Part shown: piece by piece, positions 44,140-53,841 of the stretch | Layout: each line of letters opens with the position of its first letter | Numbering within the stretch: the first letter of the stretch is position 1 | Assembly: GCF_900128945.1 (NCBI RefSeq) | Contig: NZ_FQUD01000002.1 | Coordinates: forward strand, 710,371-774,370 | Direction of reading: 5' to 3' | Source: Chryseobacterium sp. OV279 | Lineage (GTDB): Bacteria; Bacteroidota; Bacteroidia; Flavobacteriales; Weeksellaceae | Length of the DNA stretch: 64,000 nt | Program-made: the position numbers and the translations under genes | Notes under the pieces: model-generated | What the model was told of the DNA's origin: nothing | The model's input: only the letters and a program-made list of their open reading frames with translations | Databases searched by the model: none

Positions 44140-46029
44140 ATGAAAATATTACTTCTTGTAGCTTTGTCTACAGCCTCAATATATTTTGCCCAAACCTATC
44201 CGGCATCTGCCATTCCCGAAAATTTAAAGAAAAATGCTGATGTAGTGATCAGAAAAGATTTTACAACAGCTCAGATTAATAAAATCGATGAAATCAAATA
44301 CCAGTTCAATACGGTAACTACGGTCTTAAATAAAGATGGTGACTCTAAAGCTTTGATTTATATCCCTTATAAAAAGGGTGATAATATTTCGGACGTGAAG
44401 GTGACTATTTATGATGAAGCAGGAAAAAAGGTGAAAAGTTTTTCGAAATCTGATTTCGGAGACTTTGCTAACAATAGCCAAGGCGTGTTTTATTCTGATA
44501 ACAGGATTTTGGCATTGTCATACACTTCCGCTCATTATCCTTATACTGTGGATTTTTCTTATCAGATCACCAATGATAATACCATTTTCATTCCTGATTT
44601 TGTGCCGTTTTCATCGCCGAATATATCTCTTGAAGAAGGGCAGTTTAAAATAATCAATAAATCAGGAATCGAACTCAGATCCAAGACATATCCTTCAAAA
44701 TATAATTATGCATCGGTTGTGACAAGTGATAATGGAGGTGAAAAGACATACTCTTATAAGAATGTTCCGGCCATTGATGATGCTCAGATGCTTCCGCAAC
44801 CCGTGAAAATTTTGCCGAAAGTGAGTTTTGCTTTAGCTAAATTCAATCTGGAGGGAAAGCAGGGAACGCTGAATAACTGGACAGATTTCGGAACCTGGTA
44901 TTATACCAATCTTGTAGAGCCTGTTTCTGCGCCTACTCCCGCTATTAAAGCTGAGGTAGCTGCTTTGAAATTAGAAGGTTCAACTGAAGAGAAGGTAAAA
45001 AAACTCTACCAGTATATGCAGACAAAAACCAGATATATATTCGTAGGACTTGGAATAGGAGGATGGCTTCCTATGCTTCCCGATGAAGTGCATAAAAAAG
45101 GATACGGAGACTGTAAAGGACTTACCAATTACATGAAAACACTCTTGAATGAAGCAGGAATTCCTTCCAATTACTGCGTCATCAATTCCAGTTCATCTGA
45201 AGTGTCTTTTGATCCTGATTTTCCTGCCATGGGAGGAAATCACGCGATCCTGATGGTTCCTACTGAAAAAGGAAATATCTGGCTGGAAAATACATCTCAG
45301 CAGATCGCTTTTAACCATTTGGGTTACAGTACTACCGATAGAAATGTTCTTGCCGTCACTAAAAAAGGGATAGAGCTTATCAATACACCGGCATACACCG
45401 CAGAGCAGAATAGAGAGAAGCAAAACTTGAAAATCACTCTTAGTGAAGACAGTACCATAAAAGGAGAAGGTCAGTTTTCCTATACTGGAAGTCAATACGA
45501 CAGTAATTTGTCCTATACTTATCTCTCTCCAAAAGAAAGGATTGAATCCATGAAAAGCAGATTTGATGTTCTGAATTTCGAGAAAGTGGAAATGAAAGAC
45601 TTTGTGAATGATAAAGATAATGCGGTTGTGAAATTCAATTTGGATTTTAAAGCCAATAATTATTCTAAAACAACAGGAGAGAGTATGATTTTCCGAGCGG
45701 TGCCTATTTTCTCCAATTATCATTACAAAGCTGATGAAAACAGAGAACTTCCTTTTGAAATAGGACAGTCTTTTGAGGATGAATATGAAATAGATTTTGT
45801 ACTTCCCAAGAATTATAAAATAGATGAAGTTCCACAAAATGTTACCGTTAATTCTGAATTTGGAACCTACAAACTGACCCTTGTGAAAAACGGGGAATCA
45901 TTGAAAGTGAACCGTTTCATTAAGATTAATAAAGGGATTTTTCCAAAAGAGAAATACAACGACTATGTGAGCTTCCGTAAAAAAGCATTAAATGGAGATA
46001 ATGCTAAAATTTTATTGACAAAAATTTAA
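44140..46029 (+). CDS. DUF3857 transglutaminase-like protein, catalytic residues kept (second of three)
   Basis: This 629-residue exported protein has a signal peptide (MKILLLVALSTASIYFAQ), a DUF3857 domain (about 40-250) and a transglutaminase-like core. The core retains Cys325 (GDCKGLTNYMKTLL) and His368 (GNHAILMV), followed by WLENTSQQ. A C-terminal beta-rich domain follows. Such proteins are frequent in Bacteroidota envelopes; cysteine-protease or protein cross-linking activity is presumed but not established. It lies 37 bp after the first paralog and 8 bp before the third. Confidence 0.88.
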   Translation: MKILLLVALSTASIYFAQTYPASAIPENLKKNADVVIRKDFTTAQINKIDEIKYQFNTVTTVLNKDGDSKALIYIPYKKGDNISDVKVTIYDEAGKKVKSFSKSDFGDFANNSQGVFYSDNRILALSYTSAHYPYTVDFSYQITNDNTIFIPDFVPFSSPNISLEEGQFKIINKSGIELRSKTYPSKYNYASVVTSDNGGEKTYSYKNVPAIDDAQMLPQPVKILPKVSFALAKFNLEGKQGTLNNWTDFGTWYYTNLVEPVSAPTPAIKAEVAALKLEGSTEEKVKKLYQYMQTKTRYIFVGLGIGGWLPMLPDEVHKKGYGDCKGLTNYMKTLLNEAGIPSNYCVINSSSSEVSFDPDFPAMGGNHAILMVPTEKGNIWLENTSQQIAFNHLGYSTTDRNVLAVTKKGIELINTPAYTAEQNREKQNLKITLSEDSTIKGEGQFSYTGSQYDSNLSYTYLSPKERIESMKSRFDVLNFEKVEMKDFVNDKDNAVVKFNLDFKANNYSKTTGESMIFRAVPIFSNYHYKADENRELPFEIGQSFEDEYEIDFVLPKNYKIDEVPQNVTVNSEFGTYKLTLVKNGESLKVNRFIKINKGIFPKEKYNDYVSFRKKALNGDNAKILLTKI

Positions 46030-46037
46030 ATACAAAC

Positions 46038-47975
46038 ATGAAAAAAATATTTTTGACAGCATTTTGCTTCATCGCTTTGACTCTATTCAACGGTCAGAAA
46101 CATGAATTTCTGAATCCTCCGGCATTCGATAATGCAGATCTGTCCAAAGCAAAATCACTGCTGGATGAGAATGCTCCCGCTGAAATCTTATATAAATCCG
46201 TACATTTCGGAGTAGATACCTCTACAGGAGATTTGCGGAAAAAAGTTTTTTACCGGGTAAAAATTTATGATAAAGATAAAGCTGAAGATTGGTTAAATCT
46301 GGAAATTCCATTACATAAAAATTCAGCTGGTGACGAGGAGGTTTTAAATAAAATGAAAGGCTTTGTATATAATCTCGAAAATGGAACAGCAATAACCACA
46401 AAAGTAGATAAAAGTTCAAAATACAAAAGCAAGGAAAGTAAATACACCACAATCACCAAATTTGCTTTTCCCAACGTAAAGAACGGTTCCGTTATAGAAT
46501 ACCAGTATGAAGTTTTATCTCCGTTTTTGTATTCTGTGCCGCAGATCATTATAGAATCGGATACGCCTTCACTTTATACGGAATATATTCTCGATGCCCC
46601 TTCTTATATAGCCTATAATGTAAATTATACGGGTTCATTAGCTCCAAAGCACCGAATAATAGAGGAAAAAACAATGTATGGGGTGCAGTTTAAAACCTAT
46701 AGATTCGGATATGAAAATCTCAAAGGGTTTAAATCTGAAAAATTTGTTAAAAATGATAGGAATTACCGTACAAAAATAAGTGCAGAGCTGCATTCTACCA
46801 ATTTTGGCCAGCTTAAAATGCATTCTTCTTCCTGGGAGGAAATCAAAGAAAAGCTGTATAAAGATGAAGACTTTGGTTCCGAACTAAAAAGAACGAAATT
46901 GGCAAAAGAAAATATGCCTGCAGGGATTTCAAGTCTGCCATCTGATGCTGAAAAAGCAGATGCTATCTTTAATTATGTAAAAAATACATTTACCTGGAAT
47001 AAAGACCGCGGTATTTATACGGAAGATGGAATCAAAAAACTGATCGAAACCAAAACAGGAAATGCAGCAGAGATCAACCTTTTCCTGATTATGTTGCTTC
47101 GGGAGGCAGGGCTTACAGCAGAACCTCTGATCATTTCTACAGTAGACAATGGTCTGATTAATTTAACTTCTCCAAGTATCGTGAGTATGAATTTTGTTTT
47201 GGCAGCTGTAAAAATAAAAGATGGATTTAATCTTTTTGATGCTACTTCTAAACAGTCTTCAAAGAACAATCTTCCTCCAAGAGACTGGAATAATTATGGC
47301 GTTCTGATAGCTAAAGAAAAGACATCGCTCATGGAGATGACTAATACTACATCCAGTTTCAATTATCTTACTGCCGAAGCAAAGATCAATGAAGACGGAA
47401 GTATTTCGGGAACTTATGCTGATAAAGATACAGGTACATATGCTATGTTTGTTAAAGAAAGTTACGATGAAAATGCTGAAAAATATAAAAAACAGTACAA
47501 AGAAAATTATTCAATAGACTTTACAGGAATTGATTCAAAAATTTTAGAAAACGGAGATTTTGAAAGTACAATGAAATTCTCTTCAGACAATCTGATTGAT
47601 AGAGTAGGAAAAAAGATGATCATCAACCCAATGTTGTTCCTGAACAAAAATTCCAATGAATTTGATCAGGCAGATGAAAGAAAATACCCTATTGATTTTA
47701 TTTCTTCATTTACCAAAGTGAAAAAAATAATTCTGGAAATACCGGAAGGCTATCTCATAGAAAGTATGCCTAAAAGTAAAAAGATTGTTACCCAGGATAA
47801 AGAAATAGAATACAGCTATGTTGCCGAGCAGAAAGGAAATAAGCTGGAAATTATTTCTACGACCAAAATTGTAAGTCCGGATTATCCTAAAGAATATTAT
47901 CCTGCATTTAAGCAGATTTGGGGAACCGCTTCAAAAAGTGAAAACCAGGTAATCAGTCTGATTAAAAAATCATAA
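46038..47975 (+). CDS. DUF3857 protein with degenerate transglutaminase-like domain (third of three)
   Basis: This 645-residue paralog of the first gene starts MKKIFLTAFCFIALTLFNGQ, then NPPAFDNADLSKAKSLLDENAPAEILY, nearly matching the first paralog. The would-be catalytic position reads KTGNAAEINLFLIMLLR (Cys to Ala) and the His region reads MNFVLAAV. It should also lack catalysis. The shared gene order and close spacing suggest the three proteins work together, perhaps as an active enzyme with two binding partners; this is inference. Confidence 0.88.
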   Translation: MKKIFLTAFCFIALTLFNGQKHEFLNPPAFDNADLSKAKSLLDENAPAEILYKSVHFGVDTSTGDLRKKVFYRVKIYDKDKAEDWLNLEIPLHKNSAGDEEVLNKMKGFVYNLENGTAITTKVDKSSKYKSKESKYTTITKFAFPNVKNGSVIEYQYEVLSPFLYSVPQIIIESDTPSLYTEYILDAPSYIAYNVNYTGSLAPKHRIIEEKTMYGVQFKTYRFGYENLKGFKSEKFVKNDRNYRTKISAELHSTNFGQLKMHSSSWEEIKEKLYKDEDFGSELKRTKLAKENMPAGISSLPSDAEKADAIFNYVKNTFTWNKDRGIYTEDGIKKLIETKTGNAAEINLFLIMLLREAGLTAEPLIISTVDNGLINLTSPSIVSMNFVLAAVKIKDGFNLFDATSKQSSKNNLPPRDWNNYGVLIAKEKTSLMEMTNTTSSFNYLTAEAKINEDGSISGTYADKDTGTYAMFVKESYDENAEKYKKQYKENYSIDFTGIDSKILENGDFESTMKFSSDNLIDRVGKKMIINPMLFLNKNSNEFDQADERKYPIDFISSFTKVKKIILEIPEGYLIESMPKSKKIVTQDKEIEYSYVAEQKGNKLEIISTTKIVSPDYPKEYYPAFKQIWGTASKSENQVISLIKKS

Positions 47976-48021
47976 AGGACAATTTGATTTAGATTCTTAG
48001 ATTAAATAAAAATAATTTTGC

Positions 48022-48049
48022 AAAACCATTCATTTTTTGAATGGTTTTT
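48022..48049 (+). terminator. Terminator after the DUF3857 gene trio
   Basis: The 11-bp stem AAAACCATTCA/TGAATGGTTTT around TTTTT ends in TTTG, 46 bp after the stop codon of the third gene. Confidence 0.8.
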
Positions 48050-48073
48050 GTATTAATACTAAAAAGATAAATT

Positions 48074-48901
48074 ATGAAAAATACAATTGCCGTTCTGGCA
48101 GTTTCTTCTTTTCTTGCTTTTTCAGCATGTAAAAAGGCAGAAAATACAACTACACCTTCTGATAAGACCGCCGCATCACAGCCTGAAAAACTGGTCGTTG
48201 ACTCTGTTAAAGTAAGTGATTCTTCAAAGATTGCAGACTCATTGAGCGTGAAATTCACTTCAAAATTGCTCGTTTTCCCGACGCTGAAAGAAAAAAAGCT
48301 CTTAGATAGTATTTATTTTCATGAGCAGGGAATTAAAGATTTTTCTCAAAAAGGACTGCAGGCTTATCTGGATAATCAGAAAAATGAGTACTTCAAATCT
48401 ACGAAAAGTGAAAGCAAAGACTGGCTTTCAGATATTTCCTACGCCCAAAGCTGGTATACAAATTCCTATATGGACTTGATCTCTAATGAGAATGATTATA
48501 TGCACATTGGATATGTATGGAGTTCATATGAAGGGGGTGCTCATGATAATTACGGATTTTCAGAAAGAGTTTTTGATCTTAAAAGCAATACAAAACTGGA
48601 GCTTAAAGATGTGACTTCAATGCCGAAAGCTAAACTGGAAGCGCTCTTGATGAAAAACCTGAATAAGGTAAAAAGCGGAACAACAGATGCTGAAGGAGAC
48701 GTGAAAAACTCAGATATGCTATTGGTAGAGGTCATTCCTGCTACGAATAACTTCTATTTTGATCAGAAAAACCTGTACTTCCATTACAGCCCGTACGAAA
48801 TTGCCGCTTTTGCAGCCGGAGATATTGTTATTCCTGTTTCATGGGATGAATTGAAAGGAACTCTGAATGCGGAATTTAAAGAAAGAATGAAAATAAAGTA
48901 A
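48074..48901 (+). CDS. DUF3298/RsiV-like lipoprotein
   Basis: This 275-residue lipoprotein has lipobox FSAC (Cys19), a Ser/Thr/Asp-rich linker to about residue 60 and an RsiV-type two-domain region (DUF4163 then DUF3298). Typical features are YMHIGYVWSSYEGGAHDNYG and the C-terminal FHYSPYEIAAFAAGDIVIPV. In Bacillus the related region of RsiV binds lysozyme and controls a sigma factor, but no sigma factor gene is nearby here. The role could be binding of a peptidoglycan-active protein; that is unproven. Confidence 0.87.
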   Translation: MKNTIAVLAVSSFLAFSACKKAENTTTPSDKTAASQPEKLVVDSVKVSDSSKIADSLSVKFTSKLLVFPTLKEKKLLDSIYFHEQGIKDFSQKGLQAYLDNQKNEYFKSTKSESKDWLSDISYAQSWYTNSYMDLISNENDYMHIGYVWSSYEGGAHDNYGFSERVFDLKSNTKLELKDVTSMPKAKLEALLMKNLNKVKSGTTDAEGDVKNSDMLLVEVIPATNNFYFDQKNLYFHYSPYEIAAFAAGDIVIPVSWDELKGTLNAEFKERMKIK

Positions 48902-48904
48902 ATT

Positions 48905-48928
48905 AATGCTTCCGGATCAGGAAGCATT
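48905..48928 (+). terminator. Terminator overlapping the dagK promoter region
   Basis: The 9-bp stem AATGCTTCC/GGAAGCATT around GGATCA is followed by TTCTATTTTTG. The T-tract also forms the -7 element of the next gene, so terminator and promoter share bases. Confidence 0.75.
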
Positions 48929-48931
48929 TTC

Positions 48932-48939
48932 TATTTTTG
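48932..48939 (+). promoter_or_regulatory. -7 promoter element of the diacylglycerol kinase-like gene
   Basis: TATTTTTG matches TAnnTTTG and is only 5 nt from ATG 48945, predicting a leaderless transcript, as for the Rrf2 gene. Confidence 0.5.
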
Positions 48940-48944
48940 CGGTA

Positions 48945-49796
48945 ATGGAAAAAGCAGCTTTTATCATTAATCCCTTTTCGGCCAAAAAAAATTATCAGCC
49001 GTTTCTTGACGAACTCAAAAAAAAGGTTGACAATCCTTTGTACTATATCTCTGAATCTATCCCGGGGACAGATGATTTTATTAAGGCTAATTTTGACAAT
49101 GTTGATATTTTTGTGGCTATAGGAGGCGACGGAACCATCTCCACTGTGGCGCGAAATCTTATTAATACAGAAAAAATTCTGGCCATATTTCCGGCAGGAT
49201 CAGGGAATGGTTTTTCCAATGAAACTAAATTTAATAAAAATCTGGATGAACTTCTGGAAAAAATTAAAGCCAAAGCATTCAGGAAAATTGATACTTTTAC
49301 GGTGAATGACAGACTGTCGATCAACGTTTCAGGAACAGGATTTGACGGAAAAGTGGTAAAAGAGTTTGAAAAAACCACCCGCGGATTCAAAAATTATATC
49401 AAAGTCTCTCTGAAGACATTCTTCAATTATAAACCCATCAAGGTTAAGTTTACCGACGAAGCTTATCAGCAGTACAATGGAAGATATCTGATGCTGAATA
49501 TAGCCAACACCCGACAGTTCGGAAATAACGCTTATATTGCTCCCAATGCAAGTAAAAGTGATGGTTTGGTAGATATGGTATTGGTGAAAAAATTCCCGCT
49601 GACCTATTCCGCGCTTTTTGCGTTCAGGATGTTCACCAAAAGACTGAAGGATGATGAATATGTAACCTACCTTCCCGTTTCAGAAATTTCATTTAAAGTA
49701 ACCACCAAAAACTGGCATCTCGACGGGGAATTTAATAAAATAGAATCACCGGTTCATGTGAAAGTCTTGCCTGCAAGTCTGAATATTTTAGTGTAG
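48945..49796 (+). CDS. Diacylglycerol/lipid kinase family protein
   Basis: This 283-residue protein of the DagK/YegS/sphingosine kinase-like family phosphorylates a lipid hydroxyl group with ATP. It shows AAFIINPFSAKKNYQPFL, the ATP-binding FVAIGGDGTISTVARNL and IFPAGSGNGFSNE, and a C-terminal LDGEFNKIESPVHVKV. The frame is open to 48906, but the family start and -7 element support ATG 48945. The lipid substrate is not evident. The stop codon is immediately followed by (GGTAAA) repeats. Confidence 0.9.
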   Translation: MEKAAFIINPFSAKKNYQPFLDELKKKVDNPLYYISESIPGTDDFIKANFDNVDIFVAIGGDGTISTVARNLINTEKILAIFPAGSGNGFSNETKFNKNLDELLEKIKAKAFRKIDTFTVNDRLSINVSGTGFDGKVVKEFEKTTRGFKNYIKVSLKTFFNYKPIKVKFTDEAYQQYNGRYLMLNIANTRQFGNNAYIAPNASKSDGLVDMVLVKKFPLTYSALFAFRMFTKRLKDDEYVTYLPVSEISFKVTTKNWHLDGEFNKIESPVHVKVLPASLNILV

Positions 49797-49831
49797 GTAA
49801 AGGTAAAGGTAAAGGTAAAGGTAAAGGTAAA
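49796..49831. repeat. Hexanucleotide tandem repeat (GGTAAA)x6
   Basis: Six perfect copies of GGTAAA begin at the last base of the dagK-like stop codon. It is a simple-sequence repeat likely to vary in copy number by replication slippage. Confidence 0.9.
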
Positions 49832-49863
49832 GGGTGGCAGAGGTAAAAACAATCATTTTGAAA

Positions 49864-50020
49864 TTCAATAGAGGTGGGCTTTAGCCCGCCTTAAAAATAA
49901 ATCCTTATTCATTCGGCTTTAGCCAAAATCTAAAAATTAAAACACAAATTCCACAAATAGTCACAAAAACATTTAACATCATCATCTGTGAGAATCTTTG
50001 TCATCTGTGATTAAAAAGAA
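49864..50020. repeat. Dispersed repeat region with GGGCTTTAGCCC hairpins
   Basis: ATTCAATAG is followed by the hairpin GGTGGGC-TTTA-GCCCGCC (49873-49890), then CGGCTTTAGCC (49914-49924), then CACAAATTCCACAAATAGTCA and ATCTGTGAGAATCTTTGTCA words. The first two parts echo 15870-15900, the later words echo 14781-14990. No gene is visible in the gap 49797-50121. Confidence 0.5.
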
Positions 50021-50121
50021 TAATTGGTTTAAATTCTATTTATTTCTTAATGTTAAAACCTACATTCTGTTTTACGAAAAGTTTTTGCTGAGTGTTAACG
50101 TTCTTGTATCTGTCTCAACAC

Positions 50122-51402
50122 CTAAAGTTCCAGCTTCTTCTCAATCTCAGCCGGATGATTCAGACAGTACTGTAACTGCTCTTTATCCAACTGCTTTTCC
50201 CAGTTTGCCACAACTACTGTAGCCACAGAATTTCCAATAACATTCGTCAAAGCTCTGCACTCACTCATAAACTTATCAATTCCCAAAATTAAAGTCATTC
50301 CGGCAATCGGAATCTCAGGAACGACAGCCAATGTTGCAGCCAGCGTTACAAATCCTGCTCCTGTAACACCTGCGGCTCCTTTTGAACTTAGCATCGCTAC
50401 CAAAAGCAGCATCAACTGTTTTTCCAAAGGAAGATCAATATTCAGAGCCTGAGCGATAAACAGAGAAGCCAGCGTCATATAAATATTGGTTCCATCCAGA
50501 TTGAAAGAATATCCGGTAGGTACTACCAGTCCTACAATAGCTCTCGAACACCCGGCTTTTTCCAGCTTTTCCATAATTCCGGGAAGTGCCGATTCGGAAG
50601 AGCTGGTTCCTAAAACCAGTAGAAGTTCCTCTTTCAGATAATACATCAGTTTAAAAATACTGAATCCGTTGTACCAGGCAACCGCTCCCAAAACCAATAC
50701 CACAAAAAGGATAGACGTAATATAAAAGGTTCCCACTAAAAAGATCAGGTTCAGTACAGAATGAAGACCATATTTTCCGATAGTGAATGCCATTGCCCCA
50801 AAAGCCCCGATCGGAGCCAGTTTCATGAGCATATGGACAATTTTGAAAATCGGAGTGGATAGATCCTGTAAAAAGTCCGTTACTTTTTGACTTTTTTCTT
50901 TGGTTAAAACCAGAGCAACACCCATTAATATAGCTACCAGAAGTACCTGAAGAATATTTTCGCCAACCAATGGACTGAAAAGGGTTTCAGGAATAATATT
51001 CATGATAAAACCTGTCAGCGTAGAGTCATGAGCTTTCTGTTGATATTGTGAAACATCGCCGGATAGAGTAGCGGGGTCTATATTTAAACCGTGTCCCGGT
51101 TGTAGAATATTTCCGACAATCAGTCCGATGATCAATGCTAAAGTGGAAAACGTAAAAAAATAGATCATTGCTTTTACAGCAATACGGCCGACTTTTTTGA
51201 GATCGGTCATATGAGCAATTCCTAAAGTCAGGGTAATGAAGATCACCGGAGCGATGATCATTTTTACCAGTTTGATGAATCCATCGCCGAGAGGTTTCAT
51301 TTTTTCACCCAGTTCAGGATAAAACCTTCCTAAAAGTATACCGGCTACTATGGCGATAATGACTTGAAAATAAAGCTGATGATAGAATTGTTTCGCTTTC
51401 AA
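50122..51402 (-). CDS. Dicarboxylate/amino acid:cation symporter (DctA/GltP family)
   Basis: This 426-residue transporter of the DAACS family imports C4-dicarboxylates or glutamate with H+ or Na+. Family motifs are the serine-rich hairpin loop [40 protein letters not shown] and [20 protein letters not shown]. About eight helices plus two re-entrant loops are visible. The choice between dicarboxylate and glutamate cannot be made safely by reading. It is monocistronic on the minus strand. Confidence 0.93.
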   Translation of the reverse strand: MKAKQFYHQLYFQVIIAIVAGILLGRFYPELGEKMKPLGDGFIKLVKMIIAPVIFITLTLGIAHMTDLKKVGRIAVKAMIYFFTFSTLALIIGLIVGNILQPGHGLNIDPATLSGDVSQYQQKAHDSTLTGFIMNIIPETLFSPLVGENILQVLLVAILMGVALVLTKEKSQKVTDFLQDLSTPIFKIVHMLMKLAPIGAFGAMAFTIGKYGLHSVLNLIFLVGTFYITSILFVVLVLGAVAWYNGFSIFKLMYYLKEELLLVLGTSSSESALPGIMEKLEKAGCSRAIVGLVVPTGYSFNLDGTNIYMTLASLFIAQALNIDLPLEKQLMLLLVAMLSSKGAAGVTGAGFVTLAATLAVVPEIPIAGMTLILGIDKFMSECRALTNVIGNSVATVVVANWEKQLDKEQLQYCLNHPAEIEKKLEL

Positions 51403-51783
51403 AGGATTCTTTTTTAGATTTTGAAGCCGGAAAATTAAGAATTTTTATCTTAAAACATGACGAAAGTCAGTTAAATTGATAATTTTGGAAGGAGATGGAA
51501 GAAATGAAGATGGGAGATGGAAGTGCTGGAAGTTTTTAGTTTCGGTTTAAGGGATCATTTGCAAAACTTGGCAAAGAGATGAAATTTTTTCAAAGATTCT
51601 TTCCGGATATAGCGTCTGCTTAATCGAATCAATGCAATTGATTCCACTCTTTATATTCTTAAAGGGATGCGGCATCAGAATCAAATTTTGCGTTAAAAAA
51701 GCTCATCCATTCCCAGGTTTTGAAATTGATTCGGTTTAAGCCTTATGATTGAATTGAGGGTTACAGAAATAAAGAAATAAAAA
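51403..51783. other. Intergenic region without recognised genes
   Basis: This gap upstream of the symporter gene contains a purine-rich stretch (GGAAGGAGATGGAAGAAATG, 51488-51507) similar to intergenic filler near 39030, and otherwise nothing I can assign. Confidence 0.35.
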
Positions 51784-51848
51784 ATGCTTCGACTCCGCTC
51801 AGCATGACAACGTTGATAAGTACGTTATGTTGAGCGGAGTCGAAGCAT
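51784..51848. repeat. Long inverted repeat of TTCGACTCCGCTCA type
   Basis: Two 18-bp arms, ATGCTTCGACTCCGCTCA (51784-51801) and its exact complement ending at 51848, continue with further pairing (ACGT region) around a short centre. The hairpin sits just after the end of ggt (minus strand) and may terminate it. This word is a widespread dispersed repeat in flavobacterial genomes, as I recall. Confidence 0.8.
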
Positions 51849-51868
51849 ATAGTATAATGATAACAAAA

Positions 51869-53557
51869 TTATTCTACGGCAACAGAATCATCCCCGCGGC
51901 CATCTGCCACAGCATGAATGTTTCCATTGTCGTCCATCAGAATCAATTCAGTTTTTCCAATGTATTTTATTTTTTCAATCACGTAATTTTTGCTTTTCAG
52001 GGCTGAGATCGTACTTTCCGGAAAATTGTTCTCTACCGTGATTTTTTCCGGAAGCCACTGGTGATGGAATTTCGGTGCATTCACCGAGATATTGGCATTC
52101 AGTTTAAAATCTACCACATTCACAATCGATTGATAGACGGATGTAGGAATCGTTGTCCCTCCCGGAGTTCCCACCACCATATAAGGTTTTCCGTTTTTAA
52201 GGAGGATCGTAGGAGTCATGGAAGAAAGCATTCTTTTATTTGGCTGAATCGAGTTGGCTTCTCCTCCCACCGCTCCGAACATATTCGGAACTCCTGGTTT
52301 GATGGAAAAGTCATCCATTTCATTATTTAAAAAGAATCCTGCACCCGAAACTACAACCTTGCTTCCATAATATCCGTTAAGGGTAGTGGTCACAGAAGCT
52401 GTGTTTCCGTCCTTATCAATCACGGAAATATGAGTGGTTTGCGTAGATTCATTCGGTTGGCTGATGATTTTTCCCACTTCGGCGCTCGGTGTGGCTTTGT
52501 TGAAACTAAAACTTTTCCATCTGCTTTTTAAATAAGCATCAGAAGTCAGATAAGCAGTTTTGTCTTCAATGAAATCAGGATCACCCATGTATTCCGCCCG
52601 GTCAGCAAAAGCTCTTCTTTCAGCTTCAGTCATGATCTGTACAGCCTCTGTAGAATTCTGCTGGTATTTTTCCAGATTTTCATATCCGGCCATGGTCAAC
52701 ATTTGGGCAAGTAATACACCGCCGCTCGAAGGCAGAGGCATAGTCACCACACGGCTTCCTTTATAGTCAAATTCCAAAGGTTTTCTTTCGGCAGCTTTAT
52801 AATTTTTAAGATCCTCTAAAGTCATGATTCCGTTTCCTTTTTTCATTTCAGAAACCATAAGCTCAGCTGTTTTTCCTTCGTAAAATCCTTTTGCGCCCTG
52901 TTTTTGAATTAATTTAAGCGTGGCAGCCAGTTCTTTCTGTACCAGAATATCACCTGCTTTCCACGGAGTATCTTTTACAAAAGCGATAGCTGATGTATTG
53001 TGTTTAAGGAATTTTTCTCTGTGGGTGTTCAGCATTTCAGCTTCCATTTCTGTGATGGCAAATCCTTTTTCTGCTAAATCAATGGCAGGCTGGATGATTT
53101 TGTCCATTGGTAGTTTACAGTATTTCAAAGTAGCATAAAAACCTGCAATACTTCCCGGGATCCCTACAGCAAGCCTTCCGTATTGAGAAAGATCTGTATT
53201 CGCTTTGCCGTTTTTGTCAACGTACATATCCCTTGAAGCTTTTTTAGGAGCAGTTTCTCTATAATCCAGTGTGAATTTTTCACCATTATTTTTAACACCC
53301 ACTAAAAAACCGCCGCCGCCGATATTTCCAGCCTGAGGATAAACCACGGCCAGCGCATATTGTGTAGCGACAACTGCATCATAGGCATTTCCGCCCATTT
53401 TCATCATTTTTGCACCTGCTTCACTCGCAAGAGGATGGGCAGATACCACTGCACCTTTATTTTTTATTTTTACTTCCTTGACAATTTTAAAATCAGTAAA
53501 CTGTGCCCAGTACACATTTCCGGCAAACAGTACTGCTGCAATGAAAAGCTTCTTCAT
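51869..53557 (-). CDS. ggt: Gamma-glutamyltransferase
   Basis: This 562-residue exported enzyme cleaves gamma-glutamyl bonds such as in glutathione. It has a signal peptide (MKKLFIAAVLFAGNVYWAQ), the N-terminal GGNAYDAVVATQYALAVVYP segment and the autoprocessing site STQTTHISV, where Thr374 becomes the nucleophile of the small subunit. LNGYYGSKVVVSGAGFFLNN and the oxyanion region LSSMTPTILLKNGKPYMVVG follow. The length is normal. It acts in the periplasm or outside the cell. Confidence 0.94.
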   Translation of the reverse strand: MKKLFIAAVLFAGNVYWAQFTDFKIVKEVKIKNKGAVVSAHPLASEAGAKMMKMGGNAYDAVVATQYALAVVYPQAGNIGGGGFLVGVKNNGEKFTLDYRETAPKKASRDMYVDKNGKANTDLSQYGRLAVGIPGSIAGFYATLKYCKLPMDKIIQPAIDLAEKGFAITEMEAEMLNTHREKFLKHNTSAIAFVKDTPWKAGDILVQKELAATLKLIQKQGAKGFYEGKTAELMVSEMKKGNGIMTLEDLKNYKAAERKPLEFDYKGSRVVTMPLPSSGGVLLAQMLTMAGYENLEKYQQNSTEAVQIMTEAERRAFADRAEYMGDPDFIEDKTAYLTSDAYLKSRWKSFSFNKATPSAEVGKIISQPNESTQTTHISVIDKDGNTASVTTTLNGYYGSKVVVSGAGFFLNNEMDDFSIKPGVPNMFGAVGGEANSIQPNKRMLSSMTPTILLKNGKPYMVVGTPGGTTIPTSVYQSIVNVVDFKLNANISVNAPKFHHQWLPEKITVENNFPESTISALKSKNYVIEKIKYIGKTELILMDDNGNIHAVADGRGDDSVAVE

Positions 53558-53808
53558 AAGATTTTGTTTAAAACAAAAGTAGATATTTTTTTAATGCAAA
53601 CGGTTGCAGGTTAAACAAATGGAATAGCTTGCTCTGGTGCTGTTAATAAAGAAAAAGAAGATATGGTCAGATATTTTTGATGATTTTTTATAGGATGTCA
53701 AATATGATTGATTTGTTTGAAATATTATTTTTTTTATCAATTTTCAAGGCAGGTATACAGAATCTATTTTTAACCCCAGCTTTATTATTATGATAAGCAT
53801 GATTTTTT

Positions 53809-53816
53809 TACTTTTG
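53809..53816 (+). promoter_or_regulatory. -7 promoter element of the threonine dehydrogenase gene
   Basis: TACTTTTG matches TAnnTTTG and lies 25 nt before the ATG at 53842. Confidence 0.5.
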
Positions 53817-53841
53817 TACAACTCTAAAAAAATATGTAAAA

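Noticed and set aside
45193-45837. 214-codon minus-strand reading frame inside the second DUF3857 gene
   Set aside because: It lies wholly antisense to a well-supported coding gene, and its composition (many Phe/Ile/Lys, no domains) is typical of antisense translation.
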